Shown here piece by piece: positions 39,477 through 48,339 of a DNA stretch of 64,000 nt. The position numbers and the translations under genes are program-made. Source of the DNA: CAZBRS01 sp964494475. GTDB lineage: Bacteria > Myxococcota_A > UBA9042 > CAZBRS01. Each line of letters opens with the position of its first letter. The first letter of the stretch is position 1. The stretch spans positions 1 to 64,000 of the forward strand of contig CAZBRS010000002.1 of NCBI GenBank assembly GCA_964494475.1, given 5' to 3'. The notes beneath the pieces are model-generated. The model was not told the origin of the DNA. It saw only the letters and a list, made by a program, of their open reading frames with translations, and did not search any database.

Positions 39477-41216
39477 TCAGCGGTCCCATCCCCCCGCCTC
39501 GCGCAGCGTCTTGACGAGGGCCTTCGCCTTCTCGGACAGCACGACGTAGTCGGTCTTGGCCACGCGGTTCAGGGGGAACTGGCCGGCCTCGAGGAGCTCG
39601 TAGTGCAGCGGGCGCATGTAGGCCGGCAGGTGCTCCTTGGCGTGGGCCTCGAGCTCCTTCACGGTCAACTCGGCGCCGGGCTTCTTCTCGACGAAGGCCA
39701 CGATGCCCTCGCTGAACACCTCGTGCTCGACACCCACCACGGCCACCATGCCCACCTTGTCGGCCAGGCTGGCCAGGCCTTCTTCGACCTGGGCCGGGAA
39801 GACCTGGTAGCCCTTGGGCTTGATGACCCACTTCTCGCGGCCCGCGAAGTGCAGCCCCTTTTCGTCCTTGAAGCCGAGGTCGCCGGTGTAGATCCAGCCG
39901 TCGGTCGAGACCGTCTTGGCGGTGGCCTCGGGGTTGTTCACGTAGCCGAGGAAGGTCTGGGGGCCCTTGAAGCAGATGCTGCCGACCTCGCCGTCCGGCA
40001 CGGCGTCGCCCGCCGACCCGTCGGTCTTCATGGGACGCCGGATGCCCATGGGGTACACGGGCATGTCGTAGCCCACGCCGGCCAGGATGTCGTCGACGGT
40101 GCCGTTCAGCGGGGTGTAGGTGCAGAAGCCCGCCGTCTCGGTGAGCCCGAGGCCCGTGCCGAAGCCCGGGGCCATGCTGGCCAGCTTCTCGAGGAACTGG
40201 CGCGACACCTGCTGGCCGCCGTAGAGCGCGAACTTCAGGCTCGACAGATCGTAGCTGGCGTAGTCGGGCAGGCGCCACTGCAGGTTGAAGAGCGCCGGGA
40301 TTTGCCCGAACGAGTCGACGTGGTGGTCCTGGATGGCCTTCAGCGACTTGGCCGCGTCGAAGAGGTGCAACACGACCGCGGTGCCGCCGTAGAAGAACGG
40401 CGTCATGAGCTGCTCGGTCTGGCAGCCCACGTGCGAGGGCGGCAGGTTCACGAGCATGCGCGCGCCGTCCTCGATCTCGAAGGCCGCGCCCAGGCACATG
40501 TTCTGGCAGGTGATGGCGCGGTGCGAGAGCAGCGCCGGCTTGGGATAGCCGGTCGAGCCGGTGGTGAAGATGACCAGGCAGCCGTCGGTCTCGGCCGTGG
40601 CGGCGCGCGCCTTCCGGTAGGCGGCCAGCCACCCCGTCGTGGGGCCCGCCGCGACGGCCTGCTCGGCCAGCGCCTTGGCCTCGGCGGCCAGGGCGAAGGC
40701 GTTCTTCGCGCCCTCGATCGTCTGGTCGGGCGCCGAGAACTGCACGAAGTGCTTCACGAAGGGGCAGGTCGCCATCACGGCCTTGCCGAGCTCGCGGAAG
40801 TCGGCCTGGGGGGTGGCCCCCAGGAAAGCGAAGCCCTTGGCCTGGACCAGGCCGAGCGAGCGGATGACCTCGGGCCCCTTCAGGCGCAGGTCGAGGGGCA
40901 CGAAGACCACGCCGATCTTGAAGCAGGCGTACTCGAGGAAGATGTGCTCGGTGAGGAGCGGCAGGCTCGACGCGAAAAAGTCGCCCTTCGCGAAGCCCAG
41001 CTCGAGCAGCTTGAGGGCCAGCGCCGTGGTGGTCTGGTCGAAGCGCGCCCAGGTCACGCGGTCGCCCGTGTCGGCGTTGATGAAGGCCAGCGCGTCGGGC
41101 TTCTCGCGGGCCCACTTCTCGACCAGGCCGTGGCAGACGTGACGATCGGCGTAATCTTCGTCGAAGTGCTCCAGGGTCAGCTGCGGTACGCCGTTTCTCC
41201 TCTCGAACGTCACCAT
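39477..41216 (-). CDS. AMP-forming acyl-CoA synthetase/ligase
   Basis: 579 residues from ATG 41216 (AGAGAGGGG upstream). ANL-superfamily motifs: IFTTGSTGYPKPALLSH (phosphate loop), GLGLTETAGFC, DGWIYTGDLGF, GREKWVIKPKGYQVFP hinge and the C-terminal catalytic Lys in NRVAKTDYV. It adenylates a carboxylic acid and forms its CoA thioester. The acid cannot be told from sequence. It lies 22 bases downstream of a DegT-type aminotransferase gene, so they probably share a transcript. Confidence 0.88.
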   Translation of the reverse strand: MVTFERRNGVPQLTLEHFDEDYADRHVCHGLVEKWAREKPDALAFINADTGDRVTWARFDQTTTALALKLLELGFAKGDFFASSLPLLTEHIFLEYACFKIGVVFVPLDLRLKGPEVIRSLGLVQAKGFAFLGATPQADFRELGKAVMATCPFVKHFVQFSAPDQTIEGAKNAFALAAEAKALAEQAVAAGPTTGWLAAYRKARAATAETDGCLVIFTTGSTGYPKPALLSHRAITCQNMCLGAAFEIEDGARMLVNLPPSHVGCQTEQLMTPFFYGGTAVVLHLFDAAKSLKAIQDHHVDSFGQIPALFNLQWRLPDYASYDLSSLKFALYGGQQVSRQFLEKLASMAPGFGTGLGLTETAGFCTYTPLNGTVDDILAGVGYDMPVYPMGIRRPMKTDGSAGDAVPDGEVGSICFKGPQTFLGYVNNPEATAKTVSTDGWIYTGDLGFKDEKGLHFAGREKWVIKPKGYQVFPAQVEEGLASLADKVGMVAVVGVEHEVFSEGIVAFVEKKPGAELTVKELEAHAKEHLPAYMRPLHYELLEAGQFPLNRVAKTDYVVLSEKAKALVKTLREAGGWDR

Positions 41217-41238
41217 CTCGTTCCCCCTCTCTCTCGGT

Positions 41239-42435
41239 TCATTCCAACGAAGCGAGCAGCCGATCGGCCACCCGCGAGACCTCATCGAGGCTGAGCGCCG
41301 GATAGACCGGCAGGTACAGCACTTCGCGCTCGAGCCGCGAGGCCTCGGGATCGGGGCTCGGCCCCCCCTCGCGGGCCACCCAGTCGACCATCCAGGTGCG
41401 CTGCGTGTCGATGCCTGCGGCCAGCAGGTCGTCTTGCACGCGATCGCGCTCGGGCACGGCCACGGCCAACTCGAGCGGCGCGGCGTCGGCGCCCGGCGGG
41501 GGCTCCTGGAGGCGCACCCTCCCCGCGAGCCGATCACGCAGTGCGTCCGCCAACGCGCGTCGGCGCTGCTGGGCCGCGGGCAGCCCGGTCAACGCCGCGA
41601 GCCCCACCCGCGCCGATACGGGGCAGAGGCGCGAGGGGCGCAGCGGGCCGGTGGTGCCCCCCTCTTCGAACAGGCGCGTGAGCACGTCGACGCCCAGCAC
41701 CAGGCGCGGCCACGTCACGAGCGGCCGCAACGTGACCTCGCGCGTCGGCCACGAGGTCGCGACCTGCATGGCCACGTCGAGCGCCAGTCCGGGGAGCGGG
41801 GCCCAACCGGGCAGCGCGGGCAGCGCGTCGCGGAGTTCGCGTACGCGCGCAGCCACCCGATCGTCGTCGAGCAGCAGCAGCCCACCGCCGAGCGCGTTCA
41901 GCTGCTTTCCCTTGCCGAAGCTGGTCCAGGCGGCCGCGCCGAAGGTGCCGACGGTGCGCCCCCCCAGGGACGAGAGCGCCGCGTGCGCGCAGTCTTCGGC
42001 CAGCACGAAGCGTCGCGCCGCGCACACCTCGGCCAGTCGGTCGACGCGCGCCGGCACGCCCTCGGTGTGCACCGCCACGACCAGGGTTCCGGGCGGACCC
42101 TCGGGCAGGCGGTCGGGGTCGAGGTTGAAGCTGGTGCGCTCGATGGGAGCCGCCACGGGCACGAGCCCCGCCATGCGCACCATGGCGGGGACCACCGGCG
42201 CGGTGTACGAGGGCACGAGGGCCCGCGTGCCGGCGGGCAGGCCTGCGGCGCGCACCCACATCACGAAGGCGCTGCGGGCGCCCCCGAACGCGATGGCGTG
42301 CCGCCGGCCCACGAGCGCGGCGTACCCTTCCTCGAACGCGCGCACCGGGTCGTCGGACGCGCCGCCCACTTGGGCCAGCAGCGCGCCCAGTCGCCCTGGG
42401 GCCGGCTGGGGCACCTTGCGAGGGATGAAGCGCAT
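41239..42435 (-). CDS. DegT/DnrJ/EryC1/StrS-type PLP aminotransferase
   Basis: 398 residues from ATG 42435; a TTG at 42471 would add 12 residues. Family features: AFGGARSAFVMWVRAAGLPAG, LVPSYTAPVVPAMVRMAG, LAEDCAHAALSS (PLP Asp) and the Schiff-base Lys in WTSFGKGKQLNALGGG. Members normally transaminate sugar-nucleotide ketones or form cyclitol/amino-sugar precursors. Sugar-nucleotide genes are absent here, and the partner is an acyl-CoA ligase, so a small-molecule pathway is an alternative. Confidence 0.82.
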   Translation of the reverse strand: MRFIPRKVPQPAPGRLGALLAQVGGASDDPVRAFEEGYAALVGRRHAIAFGGARSAFVMWVRAAGLPAGTRALVPSYTAPVVPAMVRMAGLVPVAAPIERTSFNLDPDRLPEGPPGTLVVAVHTEGVPARVDRLAEVCAARRFVLAEDCAHAALSSLGGRTVGTFGAAAWTSFGKGKQLNALGGGLLLLDDDRVAARVRELRDALPALPGWAPLPGLALDVAMQVATSWPTREVTLRPLVTWPRLVLGVDVLTRLFEEGGTTGPLRPSRLCPVSARVGLAALTGLPAAQQRRRALADALRDRLAGRVRLQEPPPGADAAPLELAVAVPERDRVQDDLLAAGIDTQRTWMVDWVAREGGPSPDPEASRLEREVLYLPVYPALSLDEVSRVADRLLASLE

Positions 42436-42574
42436 GGCCAGGATATTGCGCGATCCCTGCGTGCCGCGCAAGCGCGGTCTCGCGGGCCGTCGAGTCGGCG
42501 AGCCCGCCCTTGCGCGTCGGCCCCGACTCTGCTACGAAAGAGCGTTTTTGCGGTACGCTGAAGGCAGGAGTCCG

Positions 42575-43546
42575 ATGGTGCTCCCGGGTCGCGAGTTCAC
42601 CGGCTTCGACGCGAAGGACTTCGCCGCGTTCGAAGAACACAAGTGGTCCAGCAACCGCTTCAACCTCGAGCGCATGCGCGTGCGCGAGAAGCTGCTCGCC
42701 CTCCAGAAGGCCTACGCCACGGCCTTCGAGGCGGCGGGCGTGGCCATCGAGAGCAGCGTGGGGCTCGATCATCCCACCATCCTGAACAACAAGCGCGTGG
42801 CGTCGCTCGCGCTCGTGTTCTCGCGCACCGAGGCTCAGCGGAAGGAGCTCGCACGCTTCATCGAGCGCGAGATCCCGCTGGCCGAGCGCGTGTCCGACCC
42901 CGACCCCGAGCACCAGCACCTGCGACTCGGCGTGCGCGTGCACCAGGGCGGGGTCGACGTGGCGTTCACGCTCCATCGGCACGCCATCCTCGACGTGCGC
43001 AACCTGGCCGAGAAGGTCTGCGACACCTGGGAAGGCGAGAACCTGCGCCTGATCCTCGACGCCATCCCCGAGGGCTTCGAGCTGCGCGGTCCGACGGGCG
43101 ACGTGCACCCGGTGATCGAACTGCTCAAGTGCCGCGGCGCCGAGATGAAGGGTCGCCTGGAGGGCGGGCTGCAGAGCGTGGCCATCGTGCGCACGTTCAA
43201 GCGCGACGATCCGGGCGTGGCCGACGCTTCGTTCGCCGATGCGTTGCTCGACGCGTTGAACCGGCTGCTGCCCGTCTACCGCTACACGGCCTGGGATCGC
43301 GAGAACGACTGGCTGTCGATCAAGAAGCTCCTGAAGGAAGACCGCCAGCACCAGAAGCTCGTCAAGGCCGGAAAGGCTGCCGACGTGGCCCTGCACCTCA
43401 AGAAGGGCGACCGCGTGCAGGTCACGGCCGGCCTGTTCTCGGGCAAGCAGGGCAGCGTGACCGACATCGACGCGCGCGGGCGGCTGAAGGTCTTCCTGGG
43501 TAAACTCTCGGTGACGCTCACCGAAAAAGAGGTCAAGAAGATCTGA
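42575..43546 (+). CDS. KOW-domain protein of unknown function
   Basis: 323 residues from ATG 42575 (GGAG upstream). The C-terminal 50 residues are a clear KOW/NusG-like SH3 domain (KKGDRVQVTAGLFSGKQGSV, ending TLTEKEVKKI). The N-terminal 270 residues are mixed alpha/beta (HKWSSNRFNLERMRVREKLL; EGENLRLILDAIPEGFEL) and match nothing I know. KOW domains bind RNA, ribosomal proteins or RNA polymerase, so a role in transcription or translation is plausible. The lipoprotein gene downstream follows after 7 bases. Confidence 0.6.
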   Translation: MVLPGREFTGFDAKDFAAFEEHKWSSNRFNLERMRVREKLLALQKAYATAFEAAGVAIESSVGLDHPTILNNKRVASLALVFSRTEAQRKELARFIEREIPLAERVSDPDPEHQHLRLGVRVHQGGVDVAFTLHRHAILDVRNLAEKVCDTWEGENLRLILDAIPEGFELRGPTGDVHPVIELLKCRGAEMKGRLEGGLQSVAIVRTFKRDDPGVADASFADALLDALNRLLPVYRYTAWDRENDWLSIKKLLKEDRQHQKLVKAGKAADVALHLKKGDRVQVTAGLFSGKQGSVTDIDARGRLKVFLGKLSVTLTEKEVKKI

Positions 43547-43553
43547 GGCGTCC

Positions 43554-44573
43554 ATGATGCGGTTGGGAGTGGCCTTGCTTCTCGTCGTGGCGCTCGCTTG
43601 CTCGGCCGAGGAGGACGAGCGGGGCCGTCGCCACGGCTCGGACGACGACGCCTCGACCTCCGATCTCGCGGGAGTCGACGCCGCTGTGTCGGACCTCGCC
43701 GGCGACACGGTCGCGCGTCCCGACGCCCCGGGCCCCGCCGACGCCCTCGACGCCCCCGATCCCGGACCCCAGGCCGAGCCCGACCCGTTCGAGGCCTCGC
43801 ACCCCGAGCCCCACGAGACGACGGCTCTTCCCGAGCCCGAGCCCCAGCCCGAGGCGATCGGCCCGGAGCCGCAGCCCGAGGTGATCGGCCCTGAGCCGCA
43901 GCCCGAGGTCGTCGTCGACACGACCGAGACGACGCCTCCCGTCGCCGGCGCCTACGAGGTGCAGACCTCGTCGGCCAGCCTCGACTGCGTCACCGACGCG
44001 CCCGTCACGGTGGCGCCCGTGCGTCTCGAGGGGCTGGTCCTCACCTCGCCGCGCTTCGTCGCGTCGTCGTCCGGGGCCCTCGACGGCTACTACGCGGCCG
44101 ATGCGGCCTCGACGGGGCCTTACCACGGCCTGTTGCTCGTGGTGCCCACGTCGCTGGGCACGGACTTCGTGGTGGGCGACGTGGTCACGGTCGAGGGGGA
44201 CCACAAGGAATACTACTGCCTGACCGAGGTGCTGGTCGCGTCGATGGTCCAGACCGGCGTCGCCTGGGAGCCCGCGCCCCTCGAGGTCGGCGGCTGGCAA
44301 CTCGCTGCGACCGACCCCGCCAGCGAGCCCTACGAGGGATCGCTGGTCCGCGTCGAGGGGGGCAGCGTCACCGAGCTCGACGCGTTCGGCGAGATCGTGA
44401 TCGACGGCACCTGGCGCATCGCCAACGAGTTCGACCTGCCCTACCTCGCCGACGATGGGGTCAAGGCCTTGGGCGACCAGATCGTCTCGGTCACGGGCGT
44501 GGTCGAGTTCTCGTGGGGCAAGTACCTCGTGAACCCCCGCTTCGAGAGCGACCTGGTGGTCGCGAAGCCGTAG
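43554..44573 (+). CDS. lipoprotein with Pro/Glu repeat linker and OB-like domain
   Basis: 339 residues. Signal peptide with lipobox ALAC (Cys 16), then an acidic Asp/Ala/Pro/Glu linker of about 120 residues including 9-residue repeats (QPEVIGPEP). The C-terminal 200 residues start AYEVQTSSASLDCVTDAPV and contain FVVGDVVTVEGDHKEYYCL and GDQIVSVTGVVEF, which look like two OB-fold-type segments as in secreted nuclease-associated domains. No catalytic residues recognised. Probably an envelope-exposed binding protein. Confidence 0.6.
   Translation: MMRLGVALLLVVALACSAEEDERGRRHGSDDDASTSDLAGVDAAVSDLAGDTVARPDAPGPADALDAPDPGPQAEPDPFEASHPEPHETTALPEPEPQPEAIGPEPQPEVIGPEPQPEVVVDTTETTPPVAGAYEVQTSSASLDCVTDAPVTVAPVRLEGLVLTSPRFVASSSGALDGYYAADAASTGPYHGLLLVVPTSLGTDFVVGDVVTVEGDHKEYYCLTEVLVASMVQTGVAWEPAPLEVGGWQLAATDPASEPYEGSLVRVEGGSVTELDAFGEIVIDGTWRIANEFDLPYLADDGVKALGDQIVSVTGVVEFSWGKYLVNPRFESDLVVAKP
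43845..43914 (+). repeat. 27-bp tandem repeat in the lipoprotein linker
   Basis: Two full units and one partial unit beginning CAGCCCGAGG(C/T)GATCGG encode QPE(A/V)IGPEP. Unit borders are 43845, 43872 and 43899. Confidence 0.85.
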
Positions 44574-44577
44574 AAGA

Positions 44578-44622
44578 CGAACGCGCCGTTCGACCCATGT
44601 CGGGGCGCAGCAAGGGCGCCCC
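44578..44622. terminator. two hairpins between convergent genes, likely bidirectional terminator
   Basis: CGAACG-CGC-CGTTCG (44578-44592) and GGGGCGC-AGCAAGG-GCGCCCC (44602-44622) fill the 48-base spacer between the convergent lipoprotein and DUF483 genes. The second touches the stop codon of the minus-strand gene. Neither is followed by a T-tract. Confidence 0.45.
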
Positions 44623-46313
44623 TACGGCAGGTCGAAGCGCAAGACCAACGTGCGTTCGTCCCCCGACGGAAACGCGTCGCCGATCTTCAGCGTCGCCAAG
44701 CGGCCCTCGGAGCGCAGGATCTCGGCGAGGCGGGGTCCGTCCGCCGTCTCGGTGACGTGGGCCACCAGCACCGAGCCGTCGACGTGCAGCGCGACCGCCG
44801 AGGCCAGGGCGGCCAGGCGGGCGGCGGCGGTGGCCTCGTCGTTGCGCGCCAGCTCGGCCTGCACGGCCCGGGCCAGGGCGAGCGTGGCGGGGCAGTCGAA
44901 GCGACAGGGGGCGTGCGAGACGAGCGCGCGGTCCCGCGCCACCAGGAAGCCGTTGGCCAGCGGATCGAGGCGGGCGCTCCGTGCGGCCGCAGCGCGCGCG
45001 CGGGCCGCGTGCAGCGCTGCGCACTCGGCCTCGCCGGCCCGCGCGGTGAGCTCGGCCACGAAGGCTTCGACACAGCAGGCCGGGTAGCCGAGCAGGGCGC
45101 CCAGGTCGCGATGCGCCTCGAGCACGGCGTCGGGGCGGGCCGCGTCGGAGATGCGCGCCTCGAGGTCGCGCGCGGCCTCGGCCTCGGCGGCCTTCGCGGC
45201 GATATAGAGCACGTGGTGGGTCTTCGTCTGGCCCCCGGCGCCGAAGCTCTCGACGCTCGGCTGCGCGCCGGGGCGGAAGAGGTTGCCATCGGCATCGAGG
45301 ATACGGGCCGTCGAGCCCACGACGGCCCAGCCCTCGCTCTCGAGCGCCAGGCGCGCGAGCGGTGCCTGGCGCGCAGGCAGGGCCATCCGGACCACGCGGC
45401 GCAGGCCCAGCCTCAAGGCCAGCAACTCGGCGTCGGTCGCGGACCCGCGATGGGCCGGCGCGCGCGCGACCCTGCGCAGGTGGCGCGCGTCGTCGGCCGT
45501 GACGCGCCAGCCCTCGGGGACCCCGTCGCAGCGGCCCCTCTCGGCCTGGGGGCAGCCCCGGCAGAGCCCGGCGTGCCGCTGTCGGGGGGCGCTCGCCAGG
45601 GGGCTGTCGGGGATCTCGACCTCGCGGGCCGGCAGGTGATGGTGCACGCACGCCGGCAGCCCCCGGTCGACCCGGAGCGGCAGGTGGACGCGCCGGTTCG
45701 ACGCCGCCAGGGTGACGAGTTGCCGTTCGAGCAGCGCGGGGCGCTGGGGTCCGCGGGGCGCTCGGACGGTGAGCGACGAGCCGGCGCCGAAGTGCTCGAG
45801 AACCCAGGCGGGTAGCGCGGCCGGGGTCGCCAGGTCGCCCGGAGCGGGCTCCCAGGTGACGGCGACGGGCGCGTCGCCGGGCGGTCCGGCGTCGAGCGCG
45901 GCGCGGAGGGCGCTCGCGTCCGTTCTCCCGAGCAGCGCGGCCGACCCGCCGGCATCGAGCGTGTGAACGATCAACTCCCAGCGCGCGATCGGCAGGGCGG
46001 CCAGCCGCGTCGGCGGCACGCAGGCCCACGCGAGGCCGTGCGTCTCGACCGCGACGGTCGACGCGCCGCCCGCGTTCGAGGACGCCCCGAGCGCGTCGAG
46101 CATGCCGGGCGCGAGCAGCGGCTCTGCGCCCGCCAGGCGCACTTCGTGCGCCTGGCGCCCGGCCGCGCGGCGCAGCGCGTCCTCCCAGGCCGAGCGCGTG
46201 ACCGGCGCCGCGCGACCGGGCCGGGCGGGGCCGCAGACCCGGCACGACACGCCCGCGGCCTCGCCCGGGCGCACGACCTGCACGCTGATCTCGTCCTGCT
46301 CGCGCGCGGGCAT
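44622..46313 (-). CDS. degenerate radical-SAM-like protein fused to a DUF483 domain
   Basis: 563 residues from ATG 46313, chosen over ATG 46331 because a strong GGAGGT lies just before it. The N-terminal part resembles a radical SAM core: CRVC at 24-27, VRLAGAEPLL at 58-67 (GGEP-like), then TVAVETHGLAWA. The first Cys of the CxxxCxxC cluster motif is replaced by Ala 20. A SPASM-like Cys set follows (LCRGCPQAERGRCDG). The second half has HRDLGALLGYPACCVEAF, the DUF483 signature, with further Cys. Function unknown; it could be an inactivated radical SAM enzyme serving as a binding protein, or a variant with a non-standard cluster ligand. Confidence 0.55.
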   Translation of the reverse strand: MPAREQDEISVQVVRPGEAAGVSCRVCGPARPGRAAPVTRSAWEDALRRAAGRQAHEVRLAGAEPLLAPGMLDALGASSNAGGASTVAVETHGLAWACVPPTRLAALPIARWELIVHTLDAGGSAALLGRTDASALRAALDAGPPGDAPVAVTWEPAPGDLATPAALPAWVLEHFGAGSSLTVRAPRGPQRPALLERQLVTLAASNRRVHLPLRVDRGLPACVHHHLPAREVEIPDSPLASAPRQRHAGLCRGCPQAERGRCDGVPEGWRVTADDARHLRRVARAPAHRGSATDAELLALRLGLRRVVRMALPARQAPLARLALESEGWAVVGSTARILDADGNLFRPGAQPSVESFGAGGQTKTHHVLYIAAKAAEAEAARDLEARISDAARPDAVLEAHRDLGALLGYPACCVEAFVAELTARAGEAECAALHAARARAAAARSARLDPLANGFLVARDRALVSHAPCRFDCPATLALARAVQAELARNDEATAAARLAALASAVALHVDGSVLVAHVTETADGPRLAEILRSEGRLATLKIGDAFPSGDERTLVLRFDLP

Positions 46314-46423
46314 CGGCACCTCCACGCGCATTCTGCACCGGAACCGGGGGCCCGTGCAACCGAGCCCTTGCCCCCGGCCCCCGCGACCCTATGCTCTCGT
46401 CGTGCCCCCCCAAGGAGCCCCCC

Positions 46424-46969
46424 ATGACCCTGGCCGATCTCCTGGAGGCTCGCCCGTCCTCGCGCGCCCTCGACCCGGGCCCGCTCGCGCCCGACGACGC
46501 GCTCGCGCTGGTCGAGGCCGCGCGCTGGACGCCCTCGTGCCGCAACCAGCAGCCGTGGCGATTCCACCTCGTGCAGAGCCCCGCTGCCCTCGAGGCCGCG
46601 CGCGCGACGCTCGCCGCCGGCAATCGACCCTGGGCCGACCGGGCGCCCCTGTTGATCGCGGCCACGGCGCGCGCCGCCGACGATTGCCGGCTCGACGACG
46701 GCCGCGAGTACGCCCTGTTCGACCTGGGCCTGGCGGTCATGAACGTGATGCACGCGGCCACGGAGCGAGGTCTCACGTGCCGGCCCATGGCGGGCTTCGA
46801 CCCGGTGGCGCTCGCCGCCCTGCTCGGCCTTCCCACCGACGCGCTCGTCCCGGTGGTGCTGGCCGTCGGCCGGCCCGGCGAGCCCGCCGATCTGCCCCCC
46901 GACCAGGCGGCGCGCGGCGCGAGTCCCAGGCTGCGCAAGTCGCTCTCGGAGCTCGTCGTCCACCATTGA
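46424..46969 (+). CDS. nitroreductase-family flavoprotein
   Basis: 181 residues from ATG 46424 (AAGGAG upstream). TLADLLEARPSSRALDPGPL and ARWTPSCRNQQPWRFHLVQS are the FMN-binding start of the nitroreductase family; FDLGLAVMNVMHAATERGL is the helix that packs on the flavin. It should reduce nitro-aromatics, quinones or a related acceptor with NAD(P)H. It precedes the SUF operon but has its own spacer, so co-regulation is not shown. Confidence 0.85.
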   Translation: MTLADLLEARPSSRALDPGPLAPDDALALVEAARWTPSCRNQQPWRFHLVQSPAALEAARATLAAGNRPWADRAPLLIAATARAADDCRLDDGREYALFDLGLAVMNVMHAATERGLTCRPMAGFDPVALAALLGLPTDALVPVVLAVGRPGEPADLPPDQAARGASPRLRKSLSELVVHH

Positions 46970-46992
46970 CGCCGCCCGAGCCGCGCTCTGGC

Positions 46993-47023
46993 TTGACAAC
47001 GCCGGACCAGCCGCTAGCATAAT
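46993..47023 (+). promoter_or_regulatory. promoter of the SUF operon
   Basis: TTGACA (46993-46998) is followed either by TAGCAT (47015-47020, 16-base spacer) or by CATAAT (47018-47023, 19-base spacer), 49 or more bases before the rrf2 ATG. The AT-rich stretch to 47050 is where an Rrf2 regulator would be expected to bind, but I could not recognise a clean dyad. Confidence 0.55.
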
Positions 47024-47071
47024 ACTTGAACGAACGGTCCACTTTAATTGGGCCGAAAGGGCGAGGGAGCC

Positions 47072-47569
47072 ATGCGCGTCACGCGAGTGGAGGAGCAAGC
47101 CATCCGGCTGGCCATGCGGCTGGCGCGCGACGGCGGCCAGCGCACGCTGCAGGAGCTCGCCACCGAGGAAGGCCTCGCCGAGCCCACGGTGGCCAAGGTG
47201 CTGGCCGAGCTCCGCGACGCGGGCCTGGCGCGCGCCATCCGGGGTCGCAACGGGGGGTACGAGCTCACGCGCGAGCCCGCCGAGGTCTCGGTGGCCGACC
47301 TGCTGCAGGCGGTGGGGCCGGCGCGCTTCACGGGGCGCTTCTGCCAGGCCACGCGGCACGGCGGCGCGGGCTGCGAGCGCGGCGACGCGTGCCGGCTGCG
47401 CAACGTGTGGCAGTACCTCGAGGCGCAGCTCTTCCGGGTGCTCGACCGGCTCACGCTGGCCGACCTGCTGGAGACCGAAGAGAGCGTGCGCCGGCACCTC
47501 GATTCGGTGTGGCGCGACGACGACGTTCAGACCGGGCCCGAGAGGCTCGAGGAGGTAGCGGCGAGATGA
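47072..47569 (+). CDS. Rrf2-family iron-sulfur regulator (IscR/SufR-like)
   Basis: 165 residues from ATG 47072 (GGGAG upstream). Winged helix: RTLQELATEEGLAEPTVAKV, LARAIRGRNGGYEL. Three cysteines, Cys91, Cys101 and Cys107 (FCQATRHGGAGCERGDAC), are placed like the [2Fe-2S] ligands of IscR. It probably senses cluster supply and regulates the operon it heads. Its stop overlaps the sufC start (ATGA). Confidence 0.9.
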   Translation: MRVTRVEEQAIRLAMRLARDGGQRTLQELATEEGLAEPTVAKVLAELRDAGLARAIRGRNGGYELTREPAEVSVADLLQAVGPARFTGRFCQATRHGGAGCERGDACRLRNVWQYLEAQLFRVLDRLTLADLLETEESVRRHLDSVWRDDDVQTGPERLEEVAAR

Positions 47570-48327
47570 GCGAGGCACGAAACACGGGCAGCGCGGTGCT
47601 CTCGGTGCGCGATCTGAAGGTCTGGGTGGGGGACACCGAGATCGTGAGGGGGGTCTCCCTCGACGTCCGAGCCGGGGAGCGCCACGCGCTCATGGGCCCG
47701 AACGGTTCGGGCAAGTCCACGCTGGCGTCGGCGCTCATGGGGCACCCGGGCTACCGCGTGACCGGAGAGATCCTCCTCGACGGCCACCCCATCCAGGACC
47801 TCCCGCCCCACGAGCGGGCGCGGGCCGGGCTCTTCCTCGGCTTCCAGTATCCGGTGGCCGTGCCCGGCGTGCAGGTCGCCACCTTCCTGCGCGCAGCCGT
47901 GAACGCCCGGCGCGGGCGCGAGGTGCCCATCCGCGAGTTCCGCAAGCTCCTGAACGAGGGCTTCGCGGCCCTCGACGTGCCCAAGGGGTTCGCGAGCCGC
48001 TACCTGAACGACGGGTTCTCGGGGGGCGAGAAGAAGCGCCTCGAGATCCTGCAGATGCTCTTGCTGCAGCCGCGGTTCGCGGTGCTCGACGAGACCGACT
48101 CGGGCCTCGACGTCGACGCGCTCAAGGTGGTCGCCGAGGGCATCCGCCTGGCCGCCAACGACGAGACGGGCGTGCTGCTCATCACGCACTACCAGCGCAT
48201 CCTCACCTATGTCGAGCCCACGCACGTGCACGTCTTCGTCAAGGGGCGCCTGGTACGCTCGGGAGGCCCCGATTTGGCGCTGTACGTCGAGGAACACGGC
48301 TACGACGGCCTCTCCGAGGCCGCCTGA
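47566..48327 (+). CDS. sufC: SufC, ATPase of the Fe-S cluster scaffold complex
   Basis: 253 residues. An ABC ATPase with Walker A GPNGSGKSTLASALMG, Q-loop LGFQYPVAVPGV, signature FSGGEKKRLEILQM, and Walker B FAVLDETDSGLDVDALK; the last is diagnostic of SufC. It drives the conformational cycle of the SufBCD scaffold. It begins inside the rrf2 stop and is followed by sufB after 12 bases. Confidence 0.97.
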   Translation: MSEARNTGSAVLSVRDLKVWVGDTEIVRGVSLDVRAGERHALMGPNGSGKSTLASALMGHPGYRVTGEILLDGHPIQDLPPHERARAGLFLGFQYPVAVPGVQVATFLRAAVNARRGREVPIREFRKLLNEGFAALDVPKGFASRYLNDGFSGGEKKRLEILQMLLLQPRFAVLDETDSGLDVDALKVVAEGIRLAANDETGVLLITHYQRILTYVEPTHVHVFVKGRLVRSGGPDLALYVEEHGYDGLSEAA

Positions 48328-48339
48328 CGGGAGGCGGAC

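Noticed and set aside
42436..42471. TTG start 12 codons upstream for the DegT-type aminotransferase
   Set aside because: ATG 42435 precedes the family-like start and the TTG has no better ribosome-binding site.
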